The notes: a model not told the origin generated them from the letters alone. 64,000 nt of DNA from [Chlorobium] sp. 445 (GCA_002763895.1 NSLH01000002.1:62001-126000); one strand, 5' to 3'. Shown: positions 8,462 to 18,646, numbered from the stretch's first letter. A program made the numbers and translations.

Positions 8462-9933
8462 TTAGTCTTCTCTACCTACAACGCTGGTCAGCACCTCAGC
8501 GGGGCGCTGACGGGTTTGAAACTCCGTGATGTTGATGACACGCAGAATGGCAATAGCGACAAAGAGCAGAATCATCTCGATGGAAAATGCGGTGGCGTAG
8601 CCCACATAGTGGCTGCTCGATAGCCAAAGTGAGACATCACGAATGGCGCCGCCTGTGGTATTCGCCACGAAATTTGCTAAGGCTTGTGCAGCGCCCCATG
8701 TGCCCATGAAGACGCCCGCATTTTTCTTTCGTGGTCATATCCATCATAATCGTCAGCGTGCCGACGGTGAGCGCACCATTGCCAACACCCAAGAGAAAGA
8801 CACCTGCCTTAAACATAGCCATATCAGCCAGCGGTGAGAGGCATATTACGAAGAAACCAACGGCAGAAGTGATGCAACCTAAGTAAGTGGTGCGCTTCTT
8901 ACCGATACGATTAACGAAGAAAAGCCCCAGCGTGAGGATACCAAGCATAGTGCCCATGCCCCAGAGTTGTGTCAGTTTGGCAGTCTCGGAGACGCTCATG
9001 CCGAAAATTTCCGCACCGAATGGCTCTAAGATCACATCTTGACCTTGAATGGCGACCACAGTAATGAACATGAAGAGGAAAAATTCATATACGGTCTTAT
9101 TGGCAAGCAGCGTCTTGATTGCCACTCTGAAGCTCGTATCGCTTTTCTTATTTAGGACGATTTCATGAGCTTTGGCGAAGCGTTTTTTCTGTGCCCAGCA
9201 TTGCCAGCCAAGTAAAGAGAATCGCAAATGCACTACCAATCCAGAAAAGATCAATCAAGCGCTCATCAGAAAAATCTTTGAGATAAGCACTGACCAGACC
9301 CGAAACTAAAATCACGCCGAAGATGAGTACAAACCAGCCTACGGTTACGGCTTTAGCTTTATGTTTTTCACCGGCGCTATCGGCAAGGAGTGCATAGAAC
9401 ATGGTACCAGTGATATTGATGCCTAAGCCATAGAGTGTGAAGGCGATGACAATCAGCCCGATGCCCATGGCATAGTTGCCCTTGACGAGCATCAACCCGT
9501 AGACGGAGAGCAAGACACCGAAGACCAAGATAAGGTTGCCCACAATGACGTGCGGTGTGCGCCGATAGCCAAAGAACAGATGTGTATCGGAGTAGTAGCC
9601 AATGAACGGACGAATCCCAGCCAGCAGATTATGCAAGCCAATCAGTACGCCCACAATCCATGCATCGATTTGATATTCGACAATCATCACGCGGTTGAGC
9701 GTGCTGTTGAGCAAGACGAAGACAATAGCTGTGGAAAATTGCAAGAGACAGATTTGCAAGACGCGTGGCAGCGGAATTTCACGCGAGAGCGTCTCGAGCG
9801 CAAAGCCTTGCGAAGGTTCTGCATTGTTAAGGTTGCCCGCCGATGCACTAACGGCAAAGTTTGCAGCTGGGCGAACCTCGACTGCTCTTGTGTCTAATAA
9901 ACTTGGCTTGGACTGCATTTGAGACATACTCAT
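8462..9933 (-). CDS. BCD-family (PucC-like) MFS transporter (two frameshifts)
   Basis: A 12-helix major-facilitator protein of the bacteriochlorophyll delivery (PucC/LhaA) family, linked to assembly of pigment-protein complexes in phototrophs. The ~60-residue N-terminal extension precedes LNRVMIVEY, the loop GIRPFIGYYSDTH and the GYRRTPHVIVGN motif characteristic of BCD proteins. The C-terminal half includes MGTWGAAQALANFVA. Breaks are at 9183-9188 (A6 on the coding strand; A5 restores EKRFAKAHE) and near 8716-8720 (A5; A4 restores TTKENAGVF). The ATG at 9933 has an AAGAAAGGGG ribosome-binding site. It is the clearest phototrophy marker in the window; the exact cargo is unknown. Confidence 0.87.
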
Positions 9934-10095
9934 ATTCCCCTTTCTTCAATTGCAAGAAAACTTTCTCGACCTGCCGCAATTTATTTTTCACTTTGTTTTC
10001 GCTGCGATGAGCTGGTCGTTTTTTTAGAAGAAGGATGGACGAGACGGTCGTTTTGCGCTTTAACCGTTGAGAATTTTATGTGTTAGAGCAATAAG

Positions 10096-10118
10096 CCCTG
10101 TGAAGCGAAAGCACAGGG
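10096..10118 (-). terminator. Hairpin downstream of purB
   Basis: A perfect 7-base inverted repeat CCCTGTG/CACAGGG with a 9-base loop, just beyond the purB stop on the minus strand. No T-run follows on that strand, so it is a weak candidate terminator for purB. Confidence 0.4.
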
Positions 10119-10122
10119 TGAG

Positions 10123-11448
10123 TTATGTTTTTTTCTTATGCTTGTCTAAGCCAGCTCGCCTGAAAATGTAGTCGATGTTTTTCTTTATTTTCTTCATCAA
10201 TGCATCGTGCGAGAAAAGTTGATGAATGTCTTGTTCAGAGAGCTGTGCGCGAATGTCAGCATCATTCAAGATAAGCTCTTTGAGTTGGATTTTTTCTTTC
10301 CAGCTTCGCATGGCATTGCGCTGCACGAGCGCATAAGCCTCTTCACGCGTTAAGCCTTTTGTGGTCAGCGCAAGCATGACGGATTGTGACGCAATAAGCC
10401 CAAAGGAATGCTCAAAATTTTTCAGCATGCGGTCTGGATAGACAATGAGTTTCTCGATGGCGTAAGAAAATTCTCGCACGATGTAGCACAGTGCAATGGT
10501 AGAATCGGGCATGATAATGCGCTCGACAGAACTATGCGAGATGTCGCGCTCATGCCAAAGTGCTACATTTTCTAGGCTAGCCATGGCATTAGCGCGAATG
10601 ACACGGGCTAATCCAGTCAGACGCTCGAAAGTAATCGGGTTACGTTTATGCGGCATCGCAGAGCTGCCTTTTTGTCCTTCACTGAAAAATTCTTCAGCTT
10701 CTAAGACTTCGGTGCGCTGCAAGTGCCGGCATTCAATCGAGAATTTTTCAATCGAGGCGGCAATGACCGCAAGCGTACAAAGGTACTCAGCATGCCGATC
10801 GCGCTGGATGACTTGCGTTGCAATAGGTTCAGGTCTTAAGCCTAATTTTTTGCAAACATATTCCTCAACTTTCGGAGAAAGGTGCTCAAATGTGCCGACT
10901 GCACCGCTGACTTTACCGACACTGACGATTTCAATGGCTCGCTTTAACCGCTGCCGATTGCGCTGCATCTCTTCGTGCCAGAGTGCAAGTTTCAAGCCAA
11001 AAGTAATTGGTTCGGCATGTACGCCATGTGTACGTCCGATTTGCAAGGTGTACTTGAATTCTTTGGCACGGCGGGCAAGCACACGCATTAAGTGCTCAAT
11101 ATCGGCTAAGATGATTTTGCCAGCATCGCGCAGTTGCATCGAAAGAGCAGTGTCCAAGACATCACTTGAGGTCATGCCTTGATGAATGTGGCGCGAGGCT
11201 GTGCCGACATGTTCAGCAACGTTGGTCAAAAACGCAATTACATCGTGCTTGGTCGTCTTTTCAATCTCGAGCACACGTGCCACATCGAACTTTGCTTTGC
11301 GTTTAATTTCTTCATAGTCTGCTTCAGGCACCTCGCCGAGTTTGACACGTGCCTCAACAGCGGCAAGTTCAATTTCAAGCCAGCGCTGCATTTTGGCTTC
11401 TTCAGTCCAGAGAGCAGCGATATCTTGCGGTGAATAACGCGGTATCAC
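10123..11448 (-). CDS. purB: Adenylosuccinate lyase
   Basis: Acts twice in purine synthesis, splitting SAICAR to AICAR plus fumarate and adenylosuccinate to AMP plus fumarate. The fumarase/aspartase-family signature [12 protein letters not shown] is present, as are [11 protein letters not shown] and [14 protein letters not shown] with the catalytic His region. The GTG at 11448 begins [14 protein letters not shown], where family conservation starts (usually MIPRY). An in-frame ATG at 11490 would add 14 unconserved residues and begin right after the sbtB stop, so I prefer GTG, although the ATG cannot be excluded. About 441 residues, a normal length. It lies downstream of the bicarbonate genes on the same strand. 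Confidence 0.93.
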   Translation of the reverse strand: MIPRYSPQDIAALWTEEAKMQRWLEIELAAVEARVKLGEVPEADYEEIKRKAKFDVARVLEIEKTTKHDVIAFLTNVAEHVGTASRHIHQGMTSSDVLDTALSMQLRDAGKIILADIEHLMRVLARRAKEFKYTLQIGRTHGVHAEPITFGLKLALWHEEMQRNRQRLKRAIEIVSVGKVSGAVGTFEHLSPKVEEYVCKKLGLRPEPIATQVIQRDRHAEYLCTLAVIAASIEKFSIECRHLQRTEVLEAEEFFSEGQKGSSAMPHKRNPITFERLTGLARVIRANAMASLENVALWHERDISHSSVERIIMPDSTIALCYIVREFSYAIEKLIVYPDRMLKNFEHSFGLIASQSVMLALTTKGLTREEAYALVQRNAMRSWKEKIQLKELILNDADIRAQLSEQDIHQLFSHDALMKKIKKNIDYIFRRAGLDKHKKKT

Positions 11449-11492
11449 AAGCGCTTGAGTGTTTTTATGAACGACACAAAAATACAGCAAAC

Positions 11493-11795
11493 TTAAATAA
11501 ACTTTTCGCCGCGTAAGACTTGCACATCGGAGAGATACGCAATGATACTGTATTTGTCGAAGTAATCGCGTGCAAGTCTATCTAAAATTTTTTCAGCAAG
11601 TTCTGCGCTGATGAGCAGCTCCAATCGAATGTTTTCGCCTTCCCATGGACTGATACGACCACCGCTGTCGCCTTCGCCGTAGGCTTTCTCGAGCGTGTAG
11701 CCTCTTGCGCCGAGCGTTTTGACATCTTCAATAAGCCGTCGTTGCAAGGCTTCATCGGCGATAATGGTAAGCAGTTTGAGTGATACCGTTTTCAT
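11493..11795 (-). CDS. sbtB: PII-like regulator SbtB
   Basis: A 100-residue PII-superfamily protein. It has the ferredoxin-like order [20 protein letters not shown], the segment [17 protein letters not shown] leading through the T-loop region to [10 protein letters not shown], then [33 protein letters not shown], matching SbtB from cyanobacteria. It lacks the C-terminal CGPxGC redox loop found in many cyanobacterial SbtB. Known SbtB proteins bind adenine nucleotides and gate the bicarbonate transporter SbtA. It starts 9 bases after sbtA, which supports that pairing strongly. Canonical GlnB is less likely because the T-loop and uridylylation Tyr pattern do not match. Confidence 0.85.
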   Translation of the reverse strand: MKTVSLKLLTIIADEALQRRLIEDVKTLGARGYTLEKAYGEGDSGGRISPWEGENIRLELLISAELAEKILDRLARDYFDKYSIIAYLSDVQVLRGEKFI

Positions 11796-11804
11796 GAGCC
11801 CTCC

Positions 11805-12845
11805 TTATATGCCGTATAAAAGTTTTGCAAAGTAATGATAAAGCGGCAATCCGATGATGATATTGAACGGAAAGGTAATCGCAAGCGACGCCGTGAGGTA
11901 ATAGGTCGGCGAGGCTTGCGGCAGCGCGACACGGCACGCCGCAGGTGCCGCAATGTAGGAAGCACTTGCCGAGAGCACGCCCAGAATCGTTGCGCCGCCG
12001 AGCGAAAGCCCCGCGAGCTTACCAAGATAAATGCCTAACACGGCATGCAGAATTGGCATCACAATGCCAAAGCCGACAAGAAAGCCACCGACTTTCTTTA
12101 AGTCGCCCAGACGCCTGCCTGTTACTAAGCCTGCCTCGAGTAGAAAGAGCGCGAGAATACCACGAAACGGCAAATCAAAAAATGGTGCCACTTGCTCCCA
12201 GCCGCGCTTGCCTGCAATAAATCCGACCAATAAGAAGCCTAACATCAGCAGGTTGCTTTTGCTTGCAATCAGTTCTTGCATCACTTTTCCGAGCGAGGCT
12301 TCACCGTTTGATTGGGAAGATTTTCCTGCGGCAATGCGCGCCGTGAGAATTGCTATGATGATGGCAGGAAATTCCATAATCGTCAGCAAGCCGGGCATAA
12401 AGCCTTCATAGACGCCACCCGTAAGTTTCAAGGCTTCTTCGCTCATCTGTGGATTTTGCTCAAGCAGAGCTACCTTGAGATTATCGTGAAAGGCAAGCGC
12501 TTCACCAAAGGTTACTGCCGAAACCGAGCCGTAGTGCGCTGCAATCGCTGCCGAGTTTGCAATATCAAACTTGCCCAGACGCAAGAGAATTTGATACGAC
12601 CAAATCGGAATGATAATCCCCAACACCAACGCCGCAAGTGCGGGATAAATGAATTCAGAAAACGGCGTTATCGACAACTTGTAGCCACCTTTCAAGCCGA
12701 TAGCAACAAGCAGGTAAATCGTGAGCGAAGTGTAGAGTTCTTCAGGAAATTTTAGGTCGCTTTTCATGGCTGTGGCTACAATACCAAGCACGAACGCCAA
12801 GACCATTGGCGAAAGAAGCGACACAACCAAGGCTTGTATTTCCAT
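11805..12845 (-). CDS. sbtA: Sodium-dependent bicarbonate transporter SbtA
   Basis: A 346-residue polytopic inner-membrane protein of the SbtA family (Na+-dependent HCO3- uptake), about ten hydrophobic segments. Recognisable are the N-terminal LLSPMVLAFVLGIVATAMKSDL, LYTSLTIYLLVAIGLKGG, the repeat-like centre AHYGSVSAVTFGEAL and the C-terminal half AAPAACRVALPQA leading to SLAITFPFNIIIGLPLY. These are hallmarks of the two inverted five-helix repeats. The central hydrophilic loop contains AAGKSSQSNGEAS. It sits between a carbonic anhydrase gene and sbtB in one minus-strand operon with short gaps (21 and 9 bases). Role inferred: inorganic carbon uptake for carboxylations. Confidence 0.9.
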   Translation of the reverse strand: MEIQALVVSLLSPMVLAFVLGIVATAMKSDLKFPEELYTSLTIYLLVAIGLKGGYKLSITPFSEFIYPALAALVLGIIIPIWSYQILLRLGKFDIANSAAIAAHYGSVSAVTFGEALAFHDNLKVALLEQNPQMSEEALKLTGGVYEGFMPGLLTIMEFPAIIIAILTARIAAGKSSQSNGEASLGKVMQELIASKSNLLMLGFLLVGFIAGKRGWEQVAPFFDLPFRGILALFLLEAGLVTGRRLGDLKKVGGFLVGFGIVMPILHAVLGIYLGKLAGLSLGGATILGVLSASASYIAAPAACRVALPQASPTYYLTASLAITFPFNIIIGLPLYHYFAKLLYGI

Positions 12846-12866
12846 TTTCGTTGATTGAGTTCTGCG

Positions 12867-13553
12867 TTAGGGTTTGAGTGTTTCGGGAAGAAATTCCACA
12901 ACGCCGGTTGCAAGATGATAGATTGCACCGACGATTTTGATTTCTCCTTTTCGAACGGCATCGGCAAGAATCGGCTCTAAATTGCGCAGTTGCTCGACCT
13001 GCATTCGTACATTTTCACGTACAGTGGCATTGACGAACTCCTCTTGCTTGACTTTCCCAGCTTTTACTTGTGCTTCAACGCGCAAGGCTGCAGGCTTGAT
13101 GGCGTTGACCAATGCGATGATGTGCCCCGGCACGGCGTTTTGATAATTGCACGACGCTCCAACGGCACCGCACTCCGTATGCCCAAGCACGACAACGAGG
13201 TTCGCGCCTAGCACGGCTTGAGCAAATTCAATACTGCCAAACGAGGCGGCAGCAGACACTTGCCCAGCTGTGCGCACGATGAAGAGGTCGCCCAAGCCTT
13301 CATCGAAGATGATTTCATTTGGCACACGGCTATCAGCACAGCCGACGATAATGGCATAAGGTTTTTGTCCTTTTGCAACTTCACGAATGCGCTCAGGACT
13401 TTGGCGTGGGTGAATGGTCTTGCCTTCCACGAAGCGCTTGTTACCTGCTTTCAGTCGCTCTATGGCTTGGTCGGGAGTGATAGGATTGCGTGTTTGCGCC
13501 GAAAGTGGCAGCGCAAGAAGAATAAGCGATAGAATAAAAAGTATCTTTTTCAT
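12867..13553 (-). CDS. Exported beta-class carbonic anhydrase
   Basis: Interconverts CO2 and bicarbonate at a zinc site. The 228-residue protein starts with a signal peptide (MKKILFILSLILLALPLSAQ), so the enzyme is probably periplasmic. Zinc ligands and dyad are visible: Cys, Asp and Arg in VGCADSRVPNE, then His and Cys in GHTECGAVGA. GLGDLFIVRTAGQV is the family core. It is the first gene of the carbonic anhydrase-sbtA-sbtB operon. Placed in the periplasm it could supply bicarbonate directly to SbtA, an inference from gene order. A long AT-rich upstream region (13554-13640) is the likely promoter site. Confidence 0.93.
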   Translation of the reverse strand: MKKILFILSLILLALPLSAQTRNPITPDQAIERLKAGNKRFVEGKTIHPRQSPERIREVAKGQKPYAIIVGCADSRVPNEIIFDEGLGDLFIVRTAGQVSAAASFGSIEFAQAVLGANLVVVLGHTECGAVGASCNYQNAVPGHIIALVNAIKPAALRVEAQVKAGKVKQEEFVNATVRENVRMQVEQLRNLEPILADAVRKGEIKIVGAIYHLATGVVEFLPETLKP

Positions 13554-13694
13554 ATTCTACTTAATTTTATTATTAAAAAAAGTTTAACAAAAGTTTGCTG
13601 CAATGATATAAAACTTTGGTTTAGAAAACAAAATCTTTTTTTTAAGCGCATTTGGGGCTTAAGTGTGAGAGGTTTGGCTCAAAAATAGGATTGC

Positions 13695-13722
13695 AAAAGC
13701 AAAAAGGGCGCACAGGGCGCCC
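13695..13722 (-). terminator. Rho-independent terminator of the radical SAM gene
   Basis: On the minus strand, GGGCGC, a 5-base loop and GCGCCC (13722-13706) are followed directly by TTTTTGCTTTTG. A GC-rich 6-base stem plus T-run 50 bases after the stop at 13774 is a classic intrinsic terminator. Confidence 0.85.
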
Positions 13723-13773
13723 GAACTATTCTAGATGCAGTTATGCTGTTACAGAAGTTGCACGCAATGAGCG

Positions 13774-15333
13774 TTAAGCACTCATGGTCAGTTCCGTTTG
13801 TGCCTCAGATTTTTCTTTGGCGGCTTTTTCAAGCAGATGTTGAATTGGGGCTTTCTTGCCGCTAAGCACGCTTTGAAGCTGATCTTTAAGATTGCGCTTG
13901 AAGATGAGGCTAGTTACCAAGTTAATCATTTTGTTTGGATTGAGGAGCACACGCTTGATGATGGTGGACCATTTGTAGAAGCCCAAGAAGTGGCGCATGT
14001 ATTGAATTTGATATTCGAGCGGGTCGTATTTGTCGCAGCGAATGACAAGGTTGTGAGCCGTGTATTTGTCCCAGTCCTCATCGACAATCAGACCTTTGGC
14101 TTTGTATTCTTTATACATCGTGGTGCCAGGATAGGGCGTGAGAATGGAATAAATAGGCATCATGAGGAGATTATCATCAACGAATTTTTCGACGGCAGTC
14201 ATATCTTCGTAGGTATCAATGGCTGGATTAGTGAGGAAGTTACCTTGAATGTTTAAGCCCATCTGGCGGCACTGCTTAATGATTTGGGCATATTTTGCTA
14301 CGTTGTTCATCTTCCACTTATCATATTGGTCAACGGTTTCTTGATTGACCGATTCAAACCCGACGAGCGCCATAGCGCAGCCAGCATCAACCAACTTTTT
14401 GACGGCTTCTTTGTCTTCCAGAAAATTTATACTGATGAAAGAGCTAAACTTGATGTCGCACTCTTTGAGCACGTCCATAATCTGAAACATTTTGGCTTTG
14501 TTTACGCCAAGGTTTTCATCGGTGAACATAAACCACGGTTTCTTGCCATAGCGTGAGGGTTTGAACCAGACGCGCTTTGCGGTTTCAATTTGCTCTTTGA
14601 TGGTCTCGACAGATTGAACGCGATAGAGCCGTCCGGTGAAGTTTGGTGTTACACAAAATGTGCAAGTGTAGGGGCAGCCGCGTGTCATGTAAATTGGAAT
14701 CGATTTGCGTGCATCGACTTTATCACGTTTGCTGGCTTTGAAGATACGCTCATAATCAATCATGGGTACTTCTTTGACAGGCGGGAAATCTGTGGCATTG
14801 TAGCGCGGTTGCAAATTACCCATTGCCACATCTTGCAGGACATAAGCCCAGAGGTTTTCGGCTTCGCCGCACACAACAGAATCACAGTGCTGAATGGCTT
14901 CGTCGTAGTTGAACGAGACATGGACGCCGCCCATAATCACTTTCTTCCCGCGTCGACGAAATTCATCGGCGATGTCATAGGCGCGCGTGACATTCATCGT
15001 GCGTGCTGTAATCCCAACAAGGTCGTAGTCGCCATTGAAGTTGATTTCATCACCAAAAAGCTCATCGACGAGTTCAATTTCATGTTGCGGTGGTGTGATG
15101 CTGACAAGCACTCCAATTGCCATAGAAAAAAGTGCTTTCTGGCTTGTGTCTTCTTCTTTTTTGCCCTTCGGCGTGATAAAGAGAATTTTTAGCGGTCGGA
15201 TGCTCTCAGGCGGCAAGAGATCGTTGCGCATGCCAGCACTGGGTAAGACAGGCAAGACATCATCATGATGAGCGGCACTGTTGTGTGCAACGGCGTAGGC
15301 GTTACTGCGGTAAGACGAATTGCGGCCCGTCAT
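13774..15333 (-). CDS. Cobalamin-type radical SAM protein (BchE/BchQ/BchR/HpnP-like)
   Basis: A 519-residue enzyme with an N-terminal B12-binding-like domain (residues ~48-170, including DLVGITARTMNVTRAYDIA and KKVIMGGVHVSF) and a radical SAM domain with C220-x3-C224-x2-C227 in RGCPYTCTFC for the 4Fe-4S cluster. The DxHxxG lower-ligand motif of B12 is not seen. Relatives include the bacteriochlorophyll cyclase BchE, the BchQ/BchR methylases of green sulfur bacteria and HpnP. Given the BCD transporter nearby, a pigment or lipid methylation role is plausible, but I cannot choose among them. The first ~45 residues are polar and may be a later-start artefact. The gene is monocistronic, with a terminator at 13695-13722. 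Confidence 0.75.
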   Translation of the reverse strand: MTGRNSSYRSNAYAVAHNSAAHHDDVLPVLPSAGMRNDLLPPESIRPLKILFITPKGKKEEDTSQKALFSMAIGVLVSITPPQHEIELVDELFGDEINFNGDYDLVGITARTMNVTRAYDIADEFRRRGKKVIMGGVHVSFNYDEAIQHCDSVVCGEAENLWAYVLQDVAMGNLQPRYNATDFPPVKEVPMIDYERIFKASKRDKVDARKSIPIYMTRGCPYTCTFCVTPNFTGRLYRVQSVETIKEQIETAKRVWFKPSRYGKKPWFMFTDENLGVNKAKMFQIMDVLKECDIKFSSFISINFLEDKEAVKKLVDAGCAMALVGFESVNQETVDQYDKWKMNNVAKYAQIIKQCRQMGLNIQGNFLTNPAIDTYEDMTAVEKFVDDNLLMMPIYSILTPYPGTTMYKEYKAKGLIVDEDWDKYTAHNLVIRCDKYDPLEYQIQYMRHFLGFYKWSTIIKRVLLNPNKMINLVTSLIFKRNLKDQLQSVLSGKKAPIQHLLEKAAKEKSEAQTELTMSA

Positions 15334-15660
15334 AGCTTTCTCCTAATGTTCAGATTGACAAGTTTTTTCTAAGATACTTTTCGCCTCAAGAGATTCCAAA
15401 TTCTAACTATCGATTCTATCTTTTCTTAGCAATAGAGCATGCGGAAGAGACTTTCGTGCATCATGAAAAGTGCAAGTAGAGCGCAAGTTGTCACTACAAA
15501 GTGGCAGGGCTTGTGTGCGGCGGCATTGTAGGATTGATATTTTTTGTCTATGTTTGCAGCACATTGAAAATGAACTGTTGCGCTGCACGGCTGTTCTTTG
15601 CATACCCTACATTTGCCGGCTGCGCTTTTTATGACCGAAAAAGAAAAAGGAGTAAAGACT
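15334..15660. other. Divergent intergenic region between radical SAM gene and korA
   Basis: No convincing gene. A 33-codon ORF (from 15439) lacks any family resemblance. The region should contain the promoters for both flanking genes; the best candidate for korA is listed separately at 15526-15556. Confidence 0.5.
15526..15556 (+). promoter_or_regulatory. Candidate Bacteroidetes-type promoter of korA
   Basis: TTG at 15526-15528, a 20-base spacer, and TATGTTTG at 15549-15556 fit the TTG-N19-21-TAnnTTTG promoter pattern known in Bacteroidetes. It lies about 105 bases before the korA start. Whether this lineage uses that consensus is not shown. Confidence 0.4.
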
Positions 15661-17517
15661 ATGAGTGAGGTTAAATCCGTGCGCCTTGAAACCAAAGAGG
15701 ATGTCACGATTTTATTCGCTGGAGATTCTGGCGATGGCATGCAACTTACAGGCACGCAGTTCAGCGAAACTGCAGCAATTTTAGGCAACGACCTCAACAC
15801 CTTCCCAAACTATCCTGCTGAAATCCGCGCTCCTGCTGGCACTCTGCCAGGCGTGTCAGGCTTTCAAGTTCAGTTTGGTAGCAAAGAAATCTTCACGCCG
15901 GGCGACCAAATTGATGTGCTTGTGGCAATGAATGCTGCGGCACTTAAAGCCAATATCAAGAATCTCAAAAAAGGAAAGTTCATCATTGCTAATGCTGATG
16001 GCTTCGATGCAAAGAACTTGGAATTAGCAGGCTACAAGACAAATCCACTGGAAGACGGCTCACTCAACGATTACCATGTCTATAAAATTGAGATTTCGCG
16101 CCTGACACAAGCGGCACTTGAGGGCTCGGGGCTAAGCACCAAAGACATTGACCGATGCAAAAATATGTTTGTCTTAGGGCTGCTCTACTGGCTCTATTGT
16201 CGACCAATTGCTCCAACGATTAAAAATATTCAAGAAAAGTTTAAGAAAAAGCCAGAGATTGCCGAAGCCAACGTACGCGCAATCAAAGCCGGGTATAACT
16301 ACGGAGAAATGACTGAGCAATTTACCACGCGCTTTGAGGTCAAGAAAGCGAAGTTACCTGCAGGCACATATCGCCATATCATGGGCAATCAAGCTACAGC
16401 GTTCGGACTGATTGCAGCCTCAAAGAAATCTGGGTTGCCGCTTTTCTTGGGCTCGTATCCTATTACACCAGCCTCCGACATTCTGCATGAATTAGCCAAA
16501 TACAAAAACTTTGGGGTGCGCACGTTCCAAGCGGAAGATGAAATCGCGGCGATTTGTGCAGCAATTGGCGCAAGTTACGGCGGGCATTTGGCAGTAACGA
16601 CCACGTCTGGTCCGGGCATGGATCTTAAAGCGGAAGCTATGGGCTTAGCCATGATGCTGGAATTGCCGCTTGTGATTGTCGATGTACAACGTGGCGGACC
16701 CTCAACAGGGCTGCCAACAAAGACGGAACAATCTGACCTCTTGATGGCAATGTTTGGTCGACATGGTGAAGCGCCACTGCCAATTATTGCAGCGCAATCG
16801 CCATCAGATTGCTTCGATGCGGCTTTTGAAGCCTGCAAACTGGCGATTCAATTCATGACTCCGGTCATCTGCTTGACCGATGGCTACATTGCAAATGGCT
16901 CTGAGCCTTGGCGCTTCCCACAGACAGTAGATTTACCCGATATTCCTGTTCAATTTGTGCCAGCACGTGAAAAAGACGACGCGCCATATTTGCCCTACAA
17001 GCGCAATGAACACCTCTCTCGCTCGTGGGCAATTCCCGGAACGAAGGGACTGGAACATCGTGTCGGTGGCTTAGAGAAGCAAAATGAAACGGGCTACATC
17101 TCTTACGATGGTGAAAATCACGAATTGATGGTAAGATTGCGCGCTCAAAAAGTCGAGCGTATTGCTGATGTCATTCCCCTGCAAACCATTGACAATGGCG
17201 AGTCGAGCGGCAAATTGCTGGTGCTCAGTTGGGGCTCAACATTTGGGGCGGTCAAGACCGCCGTGCGCGATTTGCGCAAAGAAGGCTACCAAGTCTCGCA
17301 CGCACACCTGCGTTATCTGAATCCCTTCCCGAAAAACTTAGGTGAGATCATCTACGGCTTTGAGAAAATTCTCATTCCTGAACTCAATTCAGGGCAGCTG
17401 GTTCGCCTCATTCGCGACAAGTTTCTTGTGCCTGCAGTGGGATTCAGCAAGGTACAAGGATTGCCATTTTCAGTGGCGGAACTCAAGAGTCGAATTTTAG
17501 AAATGCTTAACCAATAA
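15661..17517 (+). CDS. korA: 2-oxoglutarate:ferredoxin oxidoreductase, alpha (gamma-alpha fused) subunit
   Basis: With KorB, catalyses reversible 2-oxoglutarate + CoA + oxidised ferredoxin to succinyl-CoA + CO2 + reduced ferredoxin. The ~618-residue protein has an N-terminal gamma-type domain ([20 protein letters not shown]) followed by the alpha domain with [37 protein letters not shown], and [16 protein letters not shown]. The ATG at 15661 is chosen because AAGGAG lies 8 bases upstream; upstream in-frame starts add unconserved sequence. The frame is intact. It lies 14 bases before korB. The enzyme can serve the reductive TCA cycle or a ferredoxin-linked oxidative TCA; this window cannot decide the direction. 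Confidence 0.94.
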   Translation: MSEVKSVRLETKEDVTILFAGDSGDGMQLTGTQFSETAAILGNDLNTFPNYPAEIRAPAGTLPGVSGFQVQFGSKEIFTPGDQIDVLVAMNAAALKANIKNLKKGKFIIANADGFDAKNLELAGYKTNPLEDGSLNDYHVYKIEISRLTQAALEGSGLSTKDIDRCKNMFVLGLLYWLYCRPIAPTIKNIQEKFKKKPEIAEANVRAIKAGYNYGEMTEQFTTRFEVKKAKLPAGTYRHIMGNQATAFGLIAASKKSGLPLFLGSYPITPASDILHELAKYKNFGVRTFQAEDEIAAICAAIGASYGGHLAVTTTSGPGMDLKAEAMGLAMMLELPLVIVDVQRGGPSTGLPTKTEQSDLLMAMFGRHGEAPLPIIAAQSPSDCFDAAFEACKLAIQFMTPVICLTDGYIANGSEPWRFPQTVDLPDIPVQFVPAREKDDAPYLPYKRNEHLSRSWAIPGTKGLEHRVGGLEKQNETGYISYDGENHELMVRLRAQKVERIADVIPLQTIDNGESSGKLLVLSWGSTFGAVKTAVRDLRKEGYQVSHAHLRYLNPFPKNLGEIIYGFEKILIPELNSGQLVRLIRDKFLVPAVGFSKVQGLPFSVAELKSRILEMLNQ

Positions 17518-17531
17518 GGAGAGAAGTAACT

Positions 17532-18594
17532 ATGTCTGCATTAGACCTCACGGGAAATGGTGTCGCACACAAGCCCGCATTGTCCGTGCTCACCGCAAAA
17601 GATTTTGTCTCGGCGCAAGATGTACGCTGGTGTCCCGGCTGCGGCGACTATTCCATCTTGAAGCAAGTGCAAACCGTCTTGCCTGAACTGGGCATTGCAC
17701 GTGAGAACTTTGTTTTTGTCTCTGGCATCGGCTGTTCGTCGCGCTTTCCGTACTACATGGAAACATTTGGCATTCACGGCATTCACGGTAGAGCAGCAGC
17801 CATTGCTTCAGGCTTAAAGATGGCGCGTCCTGACCTCGATGTCTGGGTTGCCACAGGTGACGGCGATTTGCTCTCAATTGGTGGCAATCACTTTCTACAT
17901 GTTCTGCGGCGCAATATCAACCTGCAAATTTTGCTGTTCAACAACGAAATCTATGGGTTGACAAAAGGACAATACTCGCCTACAACGAAAGAAGGGTTTG
18001 TGACAAAATCATCGCCCTTCGGTGTGATTGATCATCCTATCAATCCTGTTGCATTGGCGCTTGGTGCGGAAGGCACATTTGTAGCGCGCACAATGGATAG
18101 AGATGTCAAACACTTGCGTGAGATGCTCAAGCGGGCTCATCAACACAAGGGCACATCGCTTGTGGAGATTTATCAAAACTGCGTCATCTTCAACGATGGA
18201 GCTTTTGAAGCCTTCACAGAAAAAGCCACCAAAGCCGAAAAACGACCTCTTCCTCGAACATGGCAAGCCGCTCATCTTCGGCGCAAAGCAAGACAAAGGC
18301 ATTCGTCTCGATGGCTTCAAGCCAGTGGTCGTGAAGCTCAATGATGGAAGTGTCTCAGCAGACGACCTCTGGATTCATGATGAGACAGACCGCGTCAAGG
18401 CAAGCATCTTAGCACGTTTCTTCGACACACCGGGCTCTGAGAACTATCTACCACGTCCGTTTGGTGTGTTCTATCGTGAAGAGCGAGCCTGCTATGAAGA
18501 CTTGATGCAGGAGCAACTCAATGCAGCACGTGCCAAAGGTGAGGGCGATTTGGATGCGCTGCTACGCGGCAATGAAACTTGGGTGATTGATTAA
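17532..18594 (+). CDS. korB: 2-oxoglutarate:ferredoxin oxidoreductase, beta subunit (one frameshift)
   Basis: The thiamine-diphosphate-binding subunit. Visible are [14 protein letters not shown] near the N-terminus, [13 protein letters not shown], the ThDP/Mg motif [20 protein letters not shown] and [15 protein letters not shown]. Near 18239 the frame breaks in GCCGAAAAACG; reducing the five A to four gives [15 protein letters not shown] and continues to VID at 18594, about 353 residues, normal for KorB. An AAGGAGAG ribosome-binding site precedes the ATG. Two hairpins follow, the second a good terminator, so korAB is a two-gene operon. Confidence 0.94.
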
Positions 18595-18615
18595 CGGCGC
18601 TCAAAGTTTGTCTGA

Positions 18616-18641
18616 AGGTGCTTGCAGAAGGTGAAGCACCT
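18616..18641 (+). terminator. First hairpin after korB
   Basis: Perfect 8-base inverted repeat AGGTGCTT/AAGCACCT with a 10-base loop, 20 bases after the korB stop. No T-run of its own; it probably acts together with the terminator immediately downstream or stabilises the transcript end. Confidence 0.45.
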
Positions 18642-18646
18642 CCGGC

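Noticed and set aside
11449-11490. ATG start for purB 14 residues upstream
   Set aside because: The extra residues do not fit the family; GTG at 11448 gives the usual IPRY start. Kept as an alternative.
15598-15660. Longer korA start
   Set aside because: The AAGGAG site and family conservation place the start at 15661.
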